Shown here: positions 1-14,600 of the stretch, in pieces | Numbering within the stretch: position 1 is the stretch's first letter | Layout of the letters: every line of letters begins with the position of its first letter | NCBI RefSeq assembly: GCF_016808095.1 | Contig: NC_068972.1 | Coordinates: 8,240,001-8,304,000, forward strand | Length of the DNA stretch: 64,000 nt | DNA from: Vigna angularis | Lineage: Eukaryota; Streptophyta; Magnoliopsida; Fabales; Fabaceae | Direction: 5' to 3' | Notes under the pieces: generated by a model | Database searches by the model: none | What the model saw: only the letters and a program-made list of their open reading frames with translations | What the model was told of the DNA's origin: nothing | Position numbers and translations under genes: made by a program

Positions 1-3000
1 GTATTCTCTATATGATTTTTATTATGCAATGAATATTATATCTCAAAAGTTAATTTAAATTAACTCTTTACATTATGAAATTTTGAGGTTCTATTTAAAC
101 AAATGATTTTTAAAACTATATATCAAAATATAATTTTTCCTCGAGTTTGTTTCAATTAATCATTTTAAAGATATTGTTTAGAGATATTGGATTGTTTTGA
201 TCCAAAACAAATTTAGAAAATGTTTTCAATTGAAAATCAAGATGTGTTCTAGTGAAAAGAAAAATGTAACAATACGCCCATCTTAATATGCCATTTTATT
301 TTGTTACAAGAACAAACAAATATCTATGCATTGAATGAGTATGAGATAATTCAAAAAAATTAAAATAAAATGTACATAGCCTAATTAAACATTTATAGGA
401 TAAATAGTTAATTATAAACAATTACCGAATACCTGTTTATTTATAAGCACCTATATGAGTTGTATTTGACGGAAAAATAAGGCTAAATTGTTTGAGTTAT
501 GGGCCATTTTTATAGTGTCTTAAAGTGGCTATTAAAATAGGTTGAGAATAGCATTTGAAAGAGTTATTGAAAATAACTTTAGAATCTGTCAGAGTTATTT
601 TTTATTTTAAATTTATCGTAATAAGGTTTCTACGATGATTTATAAAAGTAGTAAATAATTATATTTTGATTATAAAAAACTTGGTAGTTTTAGCTGAGTC
701 TGAAGCATTAGCATTTTTTATTATATTTATGAATTTGGCAGAACTCAATGCTATTCTTAAACTTTAATCTACAGTGCTTGGGTTCTTTTATTGCTCAATA
801 TTAATAGGTAAGCAATCAGCTCTATATATTGTAACTGTCTTCTTTTCATATAATTATACCTTACAATAACTATGTTAAAATTTAATATCAGCAGCGTTCA
901 ATTAGATACATAATTTTTTATCGAAAATTTTAAGATAATATTTAATGAATTTTTAACTTTATATTATGTTTCACCTTCTCATTTCTATTTAACGTGAAAC
1001 TTAAACTCATATATAAAATTTTAACAATATTTCTCTAGACTGAGATTTAAAAAAATAACGTGAATTCCTTATAAAATTAAACTCAAATCTAATTGATGTT
1101 TTTCATTGACGTTGTCTACGTAAACCTCCTTCTCCGTTCAAATAAGATGTGATACATGGTTAATCAGCTATCTAACTTCGTTGCAACCCTTAATTTATTG
1201 TTTGTGAACTCTTCTCCTGTTCAGATGTACTTGCACTGTGCGTGAGGGTAATGATTATACGCATGTGAAAGCTTAATCGCTTAATCAATGAATCCTTGTT
1301 TGTTTGCATTTCCTAAGTTGGCCAACCGCAATTTATAGGATCGATTCCTTAGGCAACGATGCTTTCAGGGGTTTCCCAGTTTTTTTAACTATATAAAGAA
1401 CTACAAACCATTTTGGAAAACTTCTTTTATGGAAAAACTGCCATATTATTTAAAAGAATCTGTTTGAATAACTAGTTCAAACAAGTTTTGAAACTTCTAA
1501 ATCAATGATATTCATGTACCTCTTGGGTGGTTGTCAATGGCTATGTATGAAAATAAACAAATATTAGCACCCATCAGTCAAGACTAAAGTAGCATGTAAG
1601 CCCTGACAAGGAAAAATCTGAAACCATTTGGGATTTTACAAACTGACAAAAAATAATTGAGAAATAGTTTTTCTTTGTTGTGTTTTTCATTGATGCTTAA
1701 GAAATTTCCTTGAAATTTCAGCAAGCTTTCTCACAAAAAAGTATCGAACATGTTGCTTTAATACGTTGGAATATCAGTAGTTATATTTTTCAGAAAATTT
1801 AACGTGTTTGTTTAAGACAACTGAGAGCTTAACCAGCTGAAAGTTTAACCGTGCATTTGGATTGTCCTTTGTTTTGTACGGAAAACCAAACCAAACGTAG
1901 GCTCATTGTTTCAGCAGGTGGAGCCAAACACTTTTTAGAATCCAAGGATCCAAAACTGAGTTCAAAGAGCCAGGTTGAGAAAAATGAAAAAAAAAAAAAT
2001 CCACGAATTCATGATTGTGCCAAGATTAAGTTGCACTGTACCTTCTGTACATGTTTGTGTGTTTTAGATGTGAGTTAGGTTAGGTTAAAAAAAGTTTAGC
2101 TGTTTTTCTATTTAGATCAAATTATTTACCCTATTTTATCATGTAACAATAAGTTAAACTTAACTTTAACAACAATAACATTTGAAGATTTACTTAAAAT
2201 GAAGGAAAGGTAGAAGATGAAAACTAAAGTAAAGACTATTATTTTTTTAATTATTCATATTTAGTGACTTGCTTAATTGAGTATTTATGTGTTGTTGTTA
2301 ATGTAATAAAATATAATATAAATGTTTTGATGTTTCTTTTGTATAAGTTGTTTTAATTTATTTTATAGAAGAAGTTTGTTTTCTTTTAGTGTATGTTTGA
2401 TGATTTATTGTGCAACGAGGTGAATTTGCGGGTGATGAGGTTGTTTGTTTTCCTATATTTGAAACGATTTACTATGTTATATCAAGATTTGCAAGTATTT
2501 ACTCTATATATAACGTGAAATGACTATTCTGCCTCTTGGGAATTGATTCCTCACTCGTTTTAATTCATTCTTTCATAGAATCGATTCCCACATAATTCCA
2601 TATGTAAGAACATACGGCTGTGAAAGGCTCACAACATAATATTATTTATTTTATTTACCTTAATTATAAATAACAACTTCATTTCATTTTAATATAATTT
2701 CCATAATTTACGTTAAATTTATATCATATTTATTTTCAATGATAATATAATAATCTAATTTTATCAATTAAAACATTTTTTAATCTATCATAGTCATCAT
2801 ATCACACACAAACTTTGTGAAACTTTCTTTAAAAATTCACTTAAATCACATAATCTTCTCTTTAAAACAAACAATACTATAATTATTTTTCTATTTCTTC
2901 AAATCTATCTACTTATCCTCTTTCAAATCCTTTCTTCAATTTAAACATATCATTGAAATGTGTTTTCTTACTGTGATGAATTTGAGAAAAAGTGAAAGAA

Positions 3001-4900
3001 AGAATTTGAAGGTAAATTTTGTTTTGTTTTTTTTAAAGAATTTGAGAGTGTAAGTAAATAGATTTGAATGTAAAATTTAGAAATGATTGTGAAAAATTTG
3101 ATGAATGTGATAGAATAAAAAAATATTTTAATAAAGTAAAATGTAAAATTACTATTTTGCAACCTATTTCCCAATTTTATAATTATTTATACACGTATGG
3201 AATAGACATGGAATCGATTTTCACCTTCGTGGAATTGATTCTCATCTTATAAAATTATTTCACATCATCCATATTGCGTATTATTTAACCATTTAACCAA
3301 AGACGTTATTGTAAAAACATATTTCACACTTACAAATTTCCTCCTCCCTCAAACGAGATTGCATATTGTTATAATTCCGCAAATATGCATTTCTAATTCC
3401 TTAGATAAACACAACACGTTTACTCGTATATTCATTTTTATTAATAGCTAATGACAGAAATTGTCATAAAAAACAGTGATATAAATTTCAACCATCAATA
3501 AATATTTATATATAATCATTATAAATTATATAGATAAATTATTAAGGTACAGGTTACGGAAGACAAATACCACTACACAATATGATTTTTTTTTTCATGA
3601 AAACATATTAAGATTTGTAACTAAATTATATACTTGCATAACGTATAAATGAATATTTAACATGTAACTAATTAATATCTGTTGTAAAAAAAACGGTCAT
3701 AGTATAACCATGGAAATATTTCAAAACTGTATGAACATCTAACATTAAAAAGAAAACACGAATAGAACATGAATAATTAATGTAAAAATCTCCTATGGTC
3801 TTACTTAACTTGCCAATATTGGTATCGAATATATCTGCTTACTTTTATAATTATTTTTAAAATCAGATCAAAAGTAATCTTCTATCAATAGACAATATAT
3901 ACAAACTTTTTTTCGCTGACAGTGCATGCTTCTTAAGTTTAGAAACATGCTAATAATTAGTAAATTTTATTAATATTTAAATTATAAAATATAACTATAC
4001 CACTTTTCAAGATTGAATATTTTATATAAAAACATAATAATACATAAAGTCACTAACTATTCTGATGGAAAATCCACATTAATATAATTATTTAAACAGT
4101 TAAATTTATATCTTTATTAGAATTATTTATTTCTATATAAAAAATTATATACTCATTTTTTAATTAAATTTTGAAAAATTATTTAAATTTCGTACCTTTT
4201 ATATACGTACCTACATAAGTTAATATAACACGTGGAGACAGGCTTTAACATTATATAGAATTAAATTAAAAATAACTGAACATTTTAATAGCACATTGAT
4301 ATAATTTTGATGCAGAATTAATAAATATTTTAGTATATTTTTCTTTTTTGTTAGTATATTTTATTTCAATTAATAGAGTAAATTTTAACTATTAAGAGTT
4401 GATCTGATATTGTTTCATCGATAGTTTCTATGTAATGAAATATGATTTCCATCACAATATGTATACATGCAATAAAGTCAACATTTAAATACCGTTTCCT
4501 ATCGCTTCATGACCCTCAACATCACTAGCTAGTAACATTTGACATGTTTTTTCTGTAAAAAACATGTTTTTTCTTTCTGAAAGATTTTTTATTCAAACTT
4601 GTGACACGTGTAATGTAATTTGATCTGGGAAGTGGAGAATGTTATGTTTTCTGAATCTTGGAATGAAATAAGAAATTTCAGGTTTGACAAGAAAAATGTT
4701 TTTATTACACAAAGGTGATTGTTGTCATTAAGAGATAGGAAGGCAGTGAAAAAGACGAAGGCAACCCCATGAATGGATGCGTTTCATTGGTAGTTGGGAG
4801 AACATTTTGATCTTCATTTTCACCCACGGTCAAAATAAAACAAAACAACAGTTAGTGGGGTTGTGCTGTGTTGTGATGCGTGTGTGAACTCTGCGTTTTG
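1..4900. other. AT-rich intergenic region upstream of PSI1
   Basis: No supported gene. All open frames are short, lysine/phenylalanine-rich products of AT-rich DNA with no recognisable domain. The only structure I can support is the inverted-repeat element at about 2520-3260, listed separately. The last few hundred bases become less AT-rich toward the PSI1 leader. Confidence 0.7.
2520..3260. repeat. MITE-like long inverted repeat
   Basis: Bases about 2740-2950 (TTCAAATCTATCTACTTATC, then CTCTTTCAAATCCTTTC) pair with about 3030-3230 (GAGAGTGTAAGTAAATAGAT, then TTGAATG) in reverse complement. GAATTGATTC and GAATCGATT motifs lie outside both arms in inverted order. This fits a decayed non-autonomous DNA transposon folding on itself. 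I could not define terminal bases or a target duplication. A related arm-like sequence, rich in CTCAAATCC, lies at about 31340-31460. The superfamily is unknown. Confidence 0.5.
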
Positions 4901-5620
4901 ACCATCGCTGAAAATGGAACAACACAGCAGAGTGGAGAGAGAAAGATAGAGAGAGAATAGCTGATTCACTGAGTCTGCCTCTGTGCCTTTGTGTTGCGTG
5001 TGCCAGCTGCTCCTGTTTCACTTCGGGGGCAGAGGACTCTGTGTATGTGAAACAGAGGGAGAGAGAGAAAGAGAGAGGGCAAAAAAGCTCACTCAACTTC
5101 TCTTGCTTCTCTTGGATCCCTTTGACCCTCCATTGTCATTCACCTTCTCTTGCACCCCTTTTGCTTCTCTTCCTCTCAGAATGGCACACTTGCTACTTCT
5201 CACAGATCTCTTCTTCTGGTATCTCTCTACCCTGTCGATTACCTTTATTTGATCCACTACTCTATTGGGTTTCTGTAGAATAGCTTTGATTCATGGGTTG
5301 GGGTGTTCCGTTTTTCTCTCTTTAATTAGTTAATTGGGTCTCTCCTGTTTTCCTTTGGATTTATTTTTTTTACTATGTTAGATTTTATGGATTTTTAATT
5401 TATTTTTCTAATTTAGAAAAGATTTTGTGACTTGAACAGAGTTGATGGAGTGGAGCAGTAAGGGTGATCAAAACTGGTATCATCAAATTTTGTGCCTTGA
5501 TTATACCATTCCTGTGAATTGAAGGCTCTGTGTTGAGGTTTTGTTTGAGTTATAGGGTGTTTTGTATGGGCATTGTGTACAGAGAGTAAAACTATAGAGT
5601 CACAAACAATTAGGCATAAT
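4900..5620 (+). promoter_or_regulatory. PSI1 5' leader / proximal promoter with GA-rich tracts
   Basis: Purine-rich GAGA tracts at about 4936-4957 and 5055-5080 are followed by a CT-rich stretch at 5095-5235, typical of a plant core promoter and 5' UTR. A leader intron is plausible, with a donor near 5220 (CTG/GTATCT), but I cannot fix its acceptor. An ATG at 5573 is in frame with the main start at 5621. The exact transcription start is not visible. Confidence 0.45.
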
Positions 5621-8600
5621 ATGGGTGGTATTTGCTCGAGGTCATGGAAAGGAACTGTTGATGGTGTAGCTGTGGATAATGCACTCAGTGGAAGCTCGAG
5701 GCATGCTAATGGTCATGCTAATAGTGAAGCTGGAATGGCTTATCAGTCTATTGGACCTCCCAGAAGTATAAATAGCAATTCAAATGCGCTTCCTGATGAT
5801 GATGACTTGGATAAACATCAACGGGAGTCGTTTTCTTTTACTGGATTGGAAAATGTTTCGTATGGGTCAATGGCAGATGATATCAATGATGGGATTCCTC
5901 GCCTGTCCAGGGCTTTATCGCATAAATCTAAGACCAAACAAGCTGCTGTTAAGTTGAGTTACCTTTCTCATGTTTGATCTTTTTATTCTTCTAGGTTGGA
6001 TTAGCTTATTTTGTATTTGGAAGTTCTTATAATCAATATGCTGCAAAGATGCCTCTGGCTGGAAAGCTGTTTTTTTGTGTGAATATGAAGGAAAACCAAG
6101 AAGTTTTATAATAGAAAAAGCTATTTCATTAGAGAGGAAAGAGGGGAGGTACAGTTGAGGGGACAATATGCTATTCAGAGAAAGAAAACAAACTGTCTTC
6201 AGATTAGAAACGGAAACTCTCTTGAAAAAGCCATGGGTAGAGCACTTAGGTGGAGCCATGAACCAAAATCTCAAAGCATATTTAGCTAAAATGGTATACC
6301 CTTAAAAATTTACGTACTTTACTCTGACAAAGATAAAAGTCTCCCAAAAGCTTAACCTATTCTGTGGGAACTCAGGCATTTTTTTTGCCTTGCTAACACG
6401 CCAATTCACATTTATTTAGAATAGTGGCATCAAGCATCAAACTTGTGAGCTCTTGTCTATTGACGCTTTGATACAATATCAAGATTATCTCTCCAAAAAG
6501 CTTAAGCTATTAGGTCAGAGCTCCTGATAGTATACACTGATGAAATTCACTAAAGAGCCGCCAAATTTGCATAGAACATATTGATTTTCGGGCAGACTGC
6601 ATCTCCAATTTCTACCACATAAAGCAGTTCCATGCTTGGAATTCCTGTAAAACCAACCTTATAGCTTTTAATCCAACTGACACGGGGAAATTTTTCCAGT
6701 GATCCCAAGTCATCTGTACCATTGTTATTAAAATCGTGATTTACCTCATAGGATCATATGATCTGCCAATCGAACATGCCTTGGCAAGCTGAATTATTGT
6801 TGGGATTGCCAAGGAGTAAGGTTGGAGCTGGATTGCGACATTCCATGTGCAATTGTGGGATCGTTGGTTCCCAGCAAGGCAGAGCAAGTAAAAAAGGCTG
6901 GTTTGTGTTTGACCAGGTTCCAAAATCCCTAAAATCTCTTCTCATTTACCAAATCCTTGCCTACCCATTTGCAATCTTCTTTGTTCCGTACCCATTTGCA
7001 AATCTCTTTATGCAAACACCACTGGACCTCTCCTTTATTCACAATGGTCACCATGCGCTATTTGCACTGCTGCCCTGGGCTATGGCCTTCTATGTCATTG
7101 CATGACCGATTCTGCATCTTATTATATCATCATGGGAACGAAGGTCACTCTTAGTATCTACCACTTCTCTCAATCTCACTCCAGTTATCTCCTCTTGTGG
7201 TTTCATACTCAATCTATGTGATTTAATTTTTCTCTCATGTCTCATACGCATAGTTTGTGCCAGGTTGCACTCCTCACCCTGCATTGACAAGACTGCTGCT
7301 GGGCAATGGGAGCGTATTCCACATTTTCCTGCAATTTTTCACGAAGTATAGTGTGTATTTACGTAAAACAATATCCATAAAAAATTTCAATATTTGCAAA
7401 ACTATGCTAATTTTAATTATTAACGGGATATTTCTCATTATTTTGTGTATTTAATTCTCTAAATTGGTTCAATGAATCTTCTTCAGAGTTTAAGAGAATA
7501 ATCTTCTCTTTTGTATTTTGTATCGAGCAGTATCTGTTAGGAGTTTTGACTGACTCCTGATAGGCCTGTAAATTAGAGACTCGGTCACTTTTGTATTCAT
7601 TTCACATTAATACAAATTCTCTTTCATCTTTCTCTGGAAATGTGATTAAAATTCATCACTAGCTAAGGCCAATACAACAAAATTTAGTGTATCAAAGCGA
7701 AGGTAAAACCAAATCACATTTGAACCTACAGTGAGCACTGAAGATACTTATGAAATGATTCATGCATTCTCATTGCAGAAAAGATCGGTACAAGGTGCTG
7801 TATAGAAAACTGTACCTAACCAACAAGAAAGAGAATAATAAGGATGTGTGCCAAGTGTCCTAACAAACAAGGGAGAGAATGGGAGGGATGTGTGACAAGT
7901 GTCTCACTACAAATAATGCATAAGCAATCTATGAATTGGAAAAAATAATAACAAATTTCAGCTGCCATATTCCCCTTCATGCTGGACTGTGGATGTGCAA
8001 GAGTCCCAGCTTGGCAACACATTGTGAGGTTTATAGGGAGGAGAGTTATAGTGAATGTCAGCCAATTGATTGGAAGGTGCAACAGGAAGGTCCTTCCTTT
8101 TTTTCTTGCTAATCGATATCGTGTGGTTAGATGTCTAGATAATTTCTGTTCTTTGTCATAAGAAGGATGGAGTTTGTACTACAAGATATGTGAGTTTACA
8201 GAGAAGTGCTTACATATGTTGTGCTTTTAATTATATTAATTAGACTTCATTTTTCTAATGAGCTAATACCTCCATGGTGCCAAACATTGGTCTTAAAGAA
8301 GAACTTGTTCTTGATCTCATGGGTTAGATTGGATCTATATTCTTTACCATTTCCTTTCTCTCCCCCTTCCCCATTTTCAGGTCTTTAAGGCTTCCCATAT
8401 ATGCAAACAAGGGATTAGATTGGCTTTTTGTCTTATCTTTTGCTGTATTACAGGTATCAGAAGTGAGTTCACTTTTAGGAAGAGCTGGTACAGCTGGGCT
8501 TGGCAAGGCAGTAGAAGTTTTGGACACACTAGGTAGTAGTATGACAAATTTGAATCTCAGTAGTGGTTTTACGTCGGGTGTGTCAACAAAAGGAAATAAA

Positions 8601-11600
8601 ATTTCAATTTTGGCCTTCGAAGTTGCAAACACAATTGTTAAGGGTGCCAATCTGATGCAATCTCTTTCAAAAGAGAACATCAGACATTTAAAAGAGGTGG
8701 TTCTGCCATCTGAAGGAGTGAAAAATTTGATATCCAGAGATATGGATGAACTCCTAAGAATTGCTGCAGCAGACAAGAGGTAGACTATAATGGATATTTT
8801 CATGATCAACATAGTAGAACTCTTACTCTAGTTTGGAGCTTATTTTCTTAAAGTTTTCACTTATTCTTTTTTGACAGAGAAGAGTTGAAAATATTTTCGG
8901 GAGAAGTTGTGCGTTTTGGAAATCGTTGTAGAGATCCTCAGTGGCACAATCTAGATCGCTATTTTGAGAAGTAATTGTAGTTGAATTGATTTAATCTTAC
9001 ATTTCTTAAGAACAAATATAGCTGAATGGATTTAGTCTTTCTTTATATATTTTCTTGTAACATCTAACATTGTGTTTGTTATGGTTTTCTTTGCCTTTGT
9101 TGATGTTTAGGTTATGTTCAGAGCTTACACCACAAAAACAATTGAAAGAGGAGGCAGAAATTGTGATGCAACAACTAATGACCTTTGTTCAATATACAGC
9201 TGTGAGTAAGCCTGTTAAAAGGAACAGTGCATATCCCTGTCATCTTCGGATTTGTATGCTGAACTCATAACACTTTATATCTTTGTCAAAGTGTGTATTT
9301 GAGTATTGTATCTAAGGAATGTGTTCAACATACAGTTTGCACAAAACTAATGGGAAACTGTGTTTTGGGGTCTCTTTGAGTAAACTTCTCTATTAACACT
9401 TTTAGGAGAAGAAAGCAAGAAAAAAAAATGAAATAAACTTCTCCATAAACTTAAATTAACTTATGCAAGAGTATAAAAACATATTTTGGAGAAGCTATTA
9501 TATAATAGCTCGCAGAGAGATTTGTTTCACTTTTTAATTTATTTTTTTCTTTTAAAAGTGTTTATGAAGAATTTTATTCAAACAAACCTCTGTTGTAGTT
9601 TGAAATTCTTTTATCACCCACATTCCCTTTGCCAAGAATATCACTTAAAACAAAACTACATTCATACGAAGAAAATAAAGCTGTCTCAATTGCTTGGTAA
9701 TTGCATGTTATTAGTTGAATTCACTTTTGTTTTATTCTGCAGCCATGTTGTGTAAAGGTATCTTATTTAAGAGATTCACTGTCACCGTCCATTTTTAATT
9801 AGATATAAACTTTCATTTCAGAGATTGATAATTTACTGTCTAGTATATTTCCACTTTATATCTGAAACTTTAATCTTAGCTATCTATGTTATTGCACTTA
9901 TTATAAGAAAGAATGTGTATTAACAGGTTATACATTTGCACATTTAGATTGAGAGATACTTAGATAGACCTTTCTCCTGTGCTTTCTGGGTTTACTGTCT
10001 TGAATTTACGGATTGTTTCTCAATGAAATTGCCACTTTCTTTCATCTGTCATGTTATGCATATTAAGAAACCTATGAACAATTTTTTAACACTTGTATAA
10101 TTTAAGTTAAGCTTGATTTCCAAACATTCTTGTTTAATTATGAAAAAAAAGTTTGATATAGGTGATCATGAATAATTAAGTTATATAGTGGTTAAGTAGT
10201 CTGAGATAAATGTTCCCCCGTTTTATTTTGTCAATTATTTAAGGTTCTTTTGTAGAAATCAAGAAACACAATAATTTTGTAGATCTTAATAAAATAGTTA
10301 TGAACTTTTTTATTTCACATTACAATAAAAGCTTATAATTAAAGATTAGGTGAAGAGTAAGGTTATAATTGACAGAAGAGTAATTAATGTTATATTAGAC
10401 TTTTTTTGTAAGAAATTATCCTTACAAACTAAGCTTTGACAATTTTACATACCTTTAGCTAACTAAGGTTTGACAATTTTACATACCTTTAGCTAGATTA
10501 ATGTGGCATTTATTACCTTTTCATTTTAATTTTCAACTTTGAACTCAACAAACACAAGCAACATCTGTACTACTAATTGGATATCAAATTTTCATTTGTG
10601 GGTAAATAGCTTGTCAATTTAATATTTTTGAATTATTTGCATTCCTTTTTTATCATACACACACATATACACATACATATATATACATATATTTTAGTTA
10701 TATGCATGTGAGACATCAGAGTCAATAATAAAGGAATGTAAGCTTCTTAAAGATCATTTTTATTATATTCTTTTGAGAAGGAAAGAAATTCACAAGACCA
10801 AGAGAAAAATTATGAAGGGGAGGGTTGAATTCATCAACTAAAGAACAAAACAGAAAACAATAAAGCAAAGCAGAACGATAATAACTTGGAGAGCAAAGAA
10901 GGGTTCGAAGTTTCTTCTTTTTTTAATTGAAAAATGAGTCATGATCTGATTCCAATTCATCTCCTCCCTTTACTTTTTGAAATAAGAGAAAAAATAGACA
11001 TCCGAAAGGAAAGTTGGTTCTTATTTCTTTATGCTGCACAGCTGATTTTGTTAACTTGACTTAATTTAGTTAGACCTTTTTCTTTGAGTGCAGGAATTAT
11101 ATCATGAATTGCATGCTTTAGATAGATTTGATCAAGATTATCGGCGCAAGCTTCAAGAAGAGGACAATTCAAATGCCACACAAAGAGGTACATGTTGACC
11201 TGGATTTACTTGTCCAATTGTCATTAAATACTCTTGAGACATGAGGAAAAATCAATATTATTTCTGATAATTGGAAACTGTACAATGCAAGTTACGATGT
11301 ATACAGATTTGGTTATAAAGGCTACCCAGAACCATGATTACTTCAAGTACAAATAAGGAAAACTGTAGTAGTTACATTACATATAGTGAGGAAGCATGTG
11401 TAATTAAATCTGAAAAAAATAAATAAAAGAAATAATGAATAATAACATACGAGCTACAACAAATTCCATGTTCTTGTATTGAGCATTTGAAAATTTATTT
11501 GTTTCTGAGTCAATGTCTTGTTTAGAGTAGTTTTGACCAAAATATATGTCGATTCATCCTCTAGTGGCATTCTTTGCCTGTATTCAAACTAACTTAACCA

Positions 11601-14600
11601 ATTTTCTCCATTTCTTTCTCAATTGGTATCCAGCCAATATCTCCTTATATACAATATTAAAATTATTTTGTATTGTCTTTTGTGTGGCTACACATTCATC
11701 TTAACATATTCATTTGTGCGGCTCTCACTTTTTTCTCGTGATATCTATTTAAACATTCACTACCATATAACAATATGAGAAAGCTTTCTTTTTAGTTTGG
11801 TTGGTACTTTGTTGTCACAAATAACCTCTGATGCTCTTCTCCATCTTAACTACTGAGCTTGTATGCTGTGTGTGACATCTTAGTTCATTTACCTCCAAGT
11901 CATATTTCTCTTGTTGTTATATAACTATGTTTGTCTTTGTTATCACAATAATACTCATATTTTTAAGTGATCAATGATTACAAACTGTGTAGGAGACAGC
12001 CTTGCAATTTTAAGAGCAGAACTGAAGAGTCAAAAGAAGCATGTAAGAAATCTGAAGAAAAAATCATTATGGTCCAAGATTTTAGAAGAGGTAAACAGTG
12101 TTATTTCTACAAATATTTTAGGTTAAATCGATTATTATAATAGAAGGTTATCTTAGATTTAGTATTTTGTATTTGTTTAGTTTTGTAGTATTGATGATTT
12201 GGCATCTGAAATGTGCTTTCTCTGAAATCCTTGAATTATTTTTACTGAATTTTGTTGTTGTTTCAGTTTAACTACATTCATTTCCCCCTTTTGTTCCTCT
12301 TTTTCCCTAATAAAATTTACTTTTCCAATTCTTTCAGCCTCCTTTTCTTGAGCATTTTTCTTATCATACAAGTATAAATTCTAATTGTTGTATTTGCAGG
12401 TGATGGAAAAGCTTGTAGACATCGTCCATTTTCTATACTTGGAGATCCATGAAGCATTTGGTAGTTCTGGTACGCTTTCAAGAATTCCCAGTATTTTTTA
12501 TTGTGTTTAGCTAAGTTTGTGATATTCTTTATTTTTGTTCCGAGTATGGACAAATTAGTTACGGTGGACCTGACATCTATTTATTTCCCAGTCATTATTT
12601 GTCAAACTTGCTGGAGTTTTATTTGTAGGAAGAGTATTTGATTTATTGACGAAAGAAACTCTTTGCTATAGCATTGATCTATAGTCTGGATATGGTATTC
12701 AACAAGGGCAAAAGAGCCCATTCATTTGTATGGTTATAGTTGCAAAGTATATGTGCTTTCAATGGTTTGATGTGAAGTTGTGTGCATCAATTTGATGCAA
12801 TAATAATGTTTCTCATAATTTCTTTTTAACTTGTCCCATGTTTTTTGTGAATGAATTTTCTGATCTGTTCACCTTGTCCTGACCTATTTTGTTCTTAATC
12901 CCGCTCAATTTAGTTTCTCCTCCTTTCATTTTACTGACAAAATGTAGACTATCCATTGCCATTGCTAAAATACCAGGTAAATAAAACATTTGTTTTATAC
13001 CTCTTCCTCCTTGCAGATACTGATAAGCAAGCCAATGATTCTCAAAGTAACCACAAGAAGTTGGGATCTGCGGGTCTTGCTCTGCATTATGCGAACATTA
13101 TCACTCAAATTGACACTCTTGTGAGTTTAGGATTCTACTTAAATTACATAATCTCTACTATTTGCCATGGTCTTGGAAGTTCAATTATCTTTCTTTGTCT
13201 TTTTTGGCTGTAAAATATTATTTTAATAACAAAATTGGAGAAGGAAAGAATAGAAGGGAAGTAATGCATTTACACAGGTCTCAAACAAGCATAATAGTGT
13301 GTTAAAAAAAAATCACCTCAAACTCAGCTTCCTATTCATGATAATGTTGGGGATATGGTGATAGCATTGGTTCTTTCAACTTATCTTTTTATATTATTTT
13401 CATGAAATGAAACAGTTCTCTCGTTTTCTCCTCTCTCCATATTTGTCACAATGGTATGAATGACTGTTAGTATAATTAGTATTAGACTATTCTTAACATT
13501 GAGCCACCTGTAATTCTAGTAGGACAGCTGGAGTTTGTTGTAGACAGTTAGAACTTAATTGACAATCTTGCAGCTCAAGGTATCTGCTTTTATAAATACT
13601 TTAGTATAACTCAATCATTATTAATACAAGAAATTTTATATATTGCAAAATTCCTATTTTCTGAATTCTTTAATGACTTTCTGTTATTTGGCCTAATCTG
13701 TTATTGTGTTCACTTTATTTAAAAAAATGTTACCAAAAGGAAGACCACTACCCCTCTAATGTAAAAAGAAACTGATCAGTTGGATACTGTAGGAACATTT
13801 TGGGTTTTCCTACCTCATTTTAAAGTCAGTTTGATTCTATGGCTATCTGGGTTCTGATCATTTGTCTATCCAAGTGAAGTTTTAATAACTAAAAGCAGTT
13901 AATAAAATGGGTGATATTTTTTGTTTGTTTTGAATATTTTAAGTTAAGCTTGTCCATTATTAGGAAACTTTAAAAGTTGATCAAAATTGATGGGCCACTT
14001 CTAGTTTCTTTTGATACACACACCAGGAAGCAAAGCCTGTCAAACAGGAGATGCAATTCTTTTTCATTTCTTGTTTTGCGTATTACCTACTTCTCTTGAG
14101 AAGTAAGATGAACACAGAAGTCCTTTCTTATATTTGCACGAATAAGATCATGATTTACTTAATGAGTAACCATGCTCCAATAAACGAGTGACATCTGACA
14201 TGCAAGGAAAAAAATAAAGCAAAAATAAAATGCTTGAGATTTTCTGTCCAAATCTTGAGGTTCTAGAGTCCGTTTGCTGTCTTCTTTTTTGCCTCTTCTG
14301 TCTGCTGGTCCTTTGTTCATTAAGCTTGATCCATTCTAAAACTTGTCTAGTGAAGTGACAATGTAGTACAAGTTTATCTTCATTTTTGGGCTGGCTTAAA
14401 TTTTTTGGGCATTATGATTCTGACTACTGTGATTCTGATATTATTAGGACTGATCAGGATAAAGAACATACATCATGGAAAGATTATGGCCATCTTTTTA
14501 ATCGTTTCATATATTTTATTGAATAGAAAAATGGCACCAACTCTATAAGGCGAAAAGGATGTGTTATAGTTTTATATATATATATAATGCTACTCAAGCT

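Noticed and set aside
6741..7290. Overlapping frames on both strands in PSI1 intron 1
   Set aside because: No domain, no splice support and no match to the PSI1 family. They lie between two well-matched exons.
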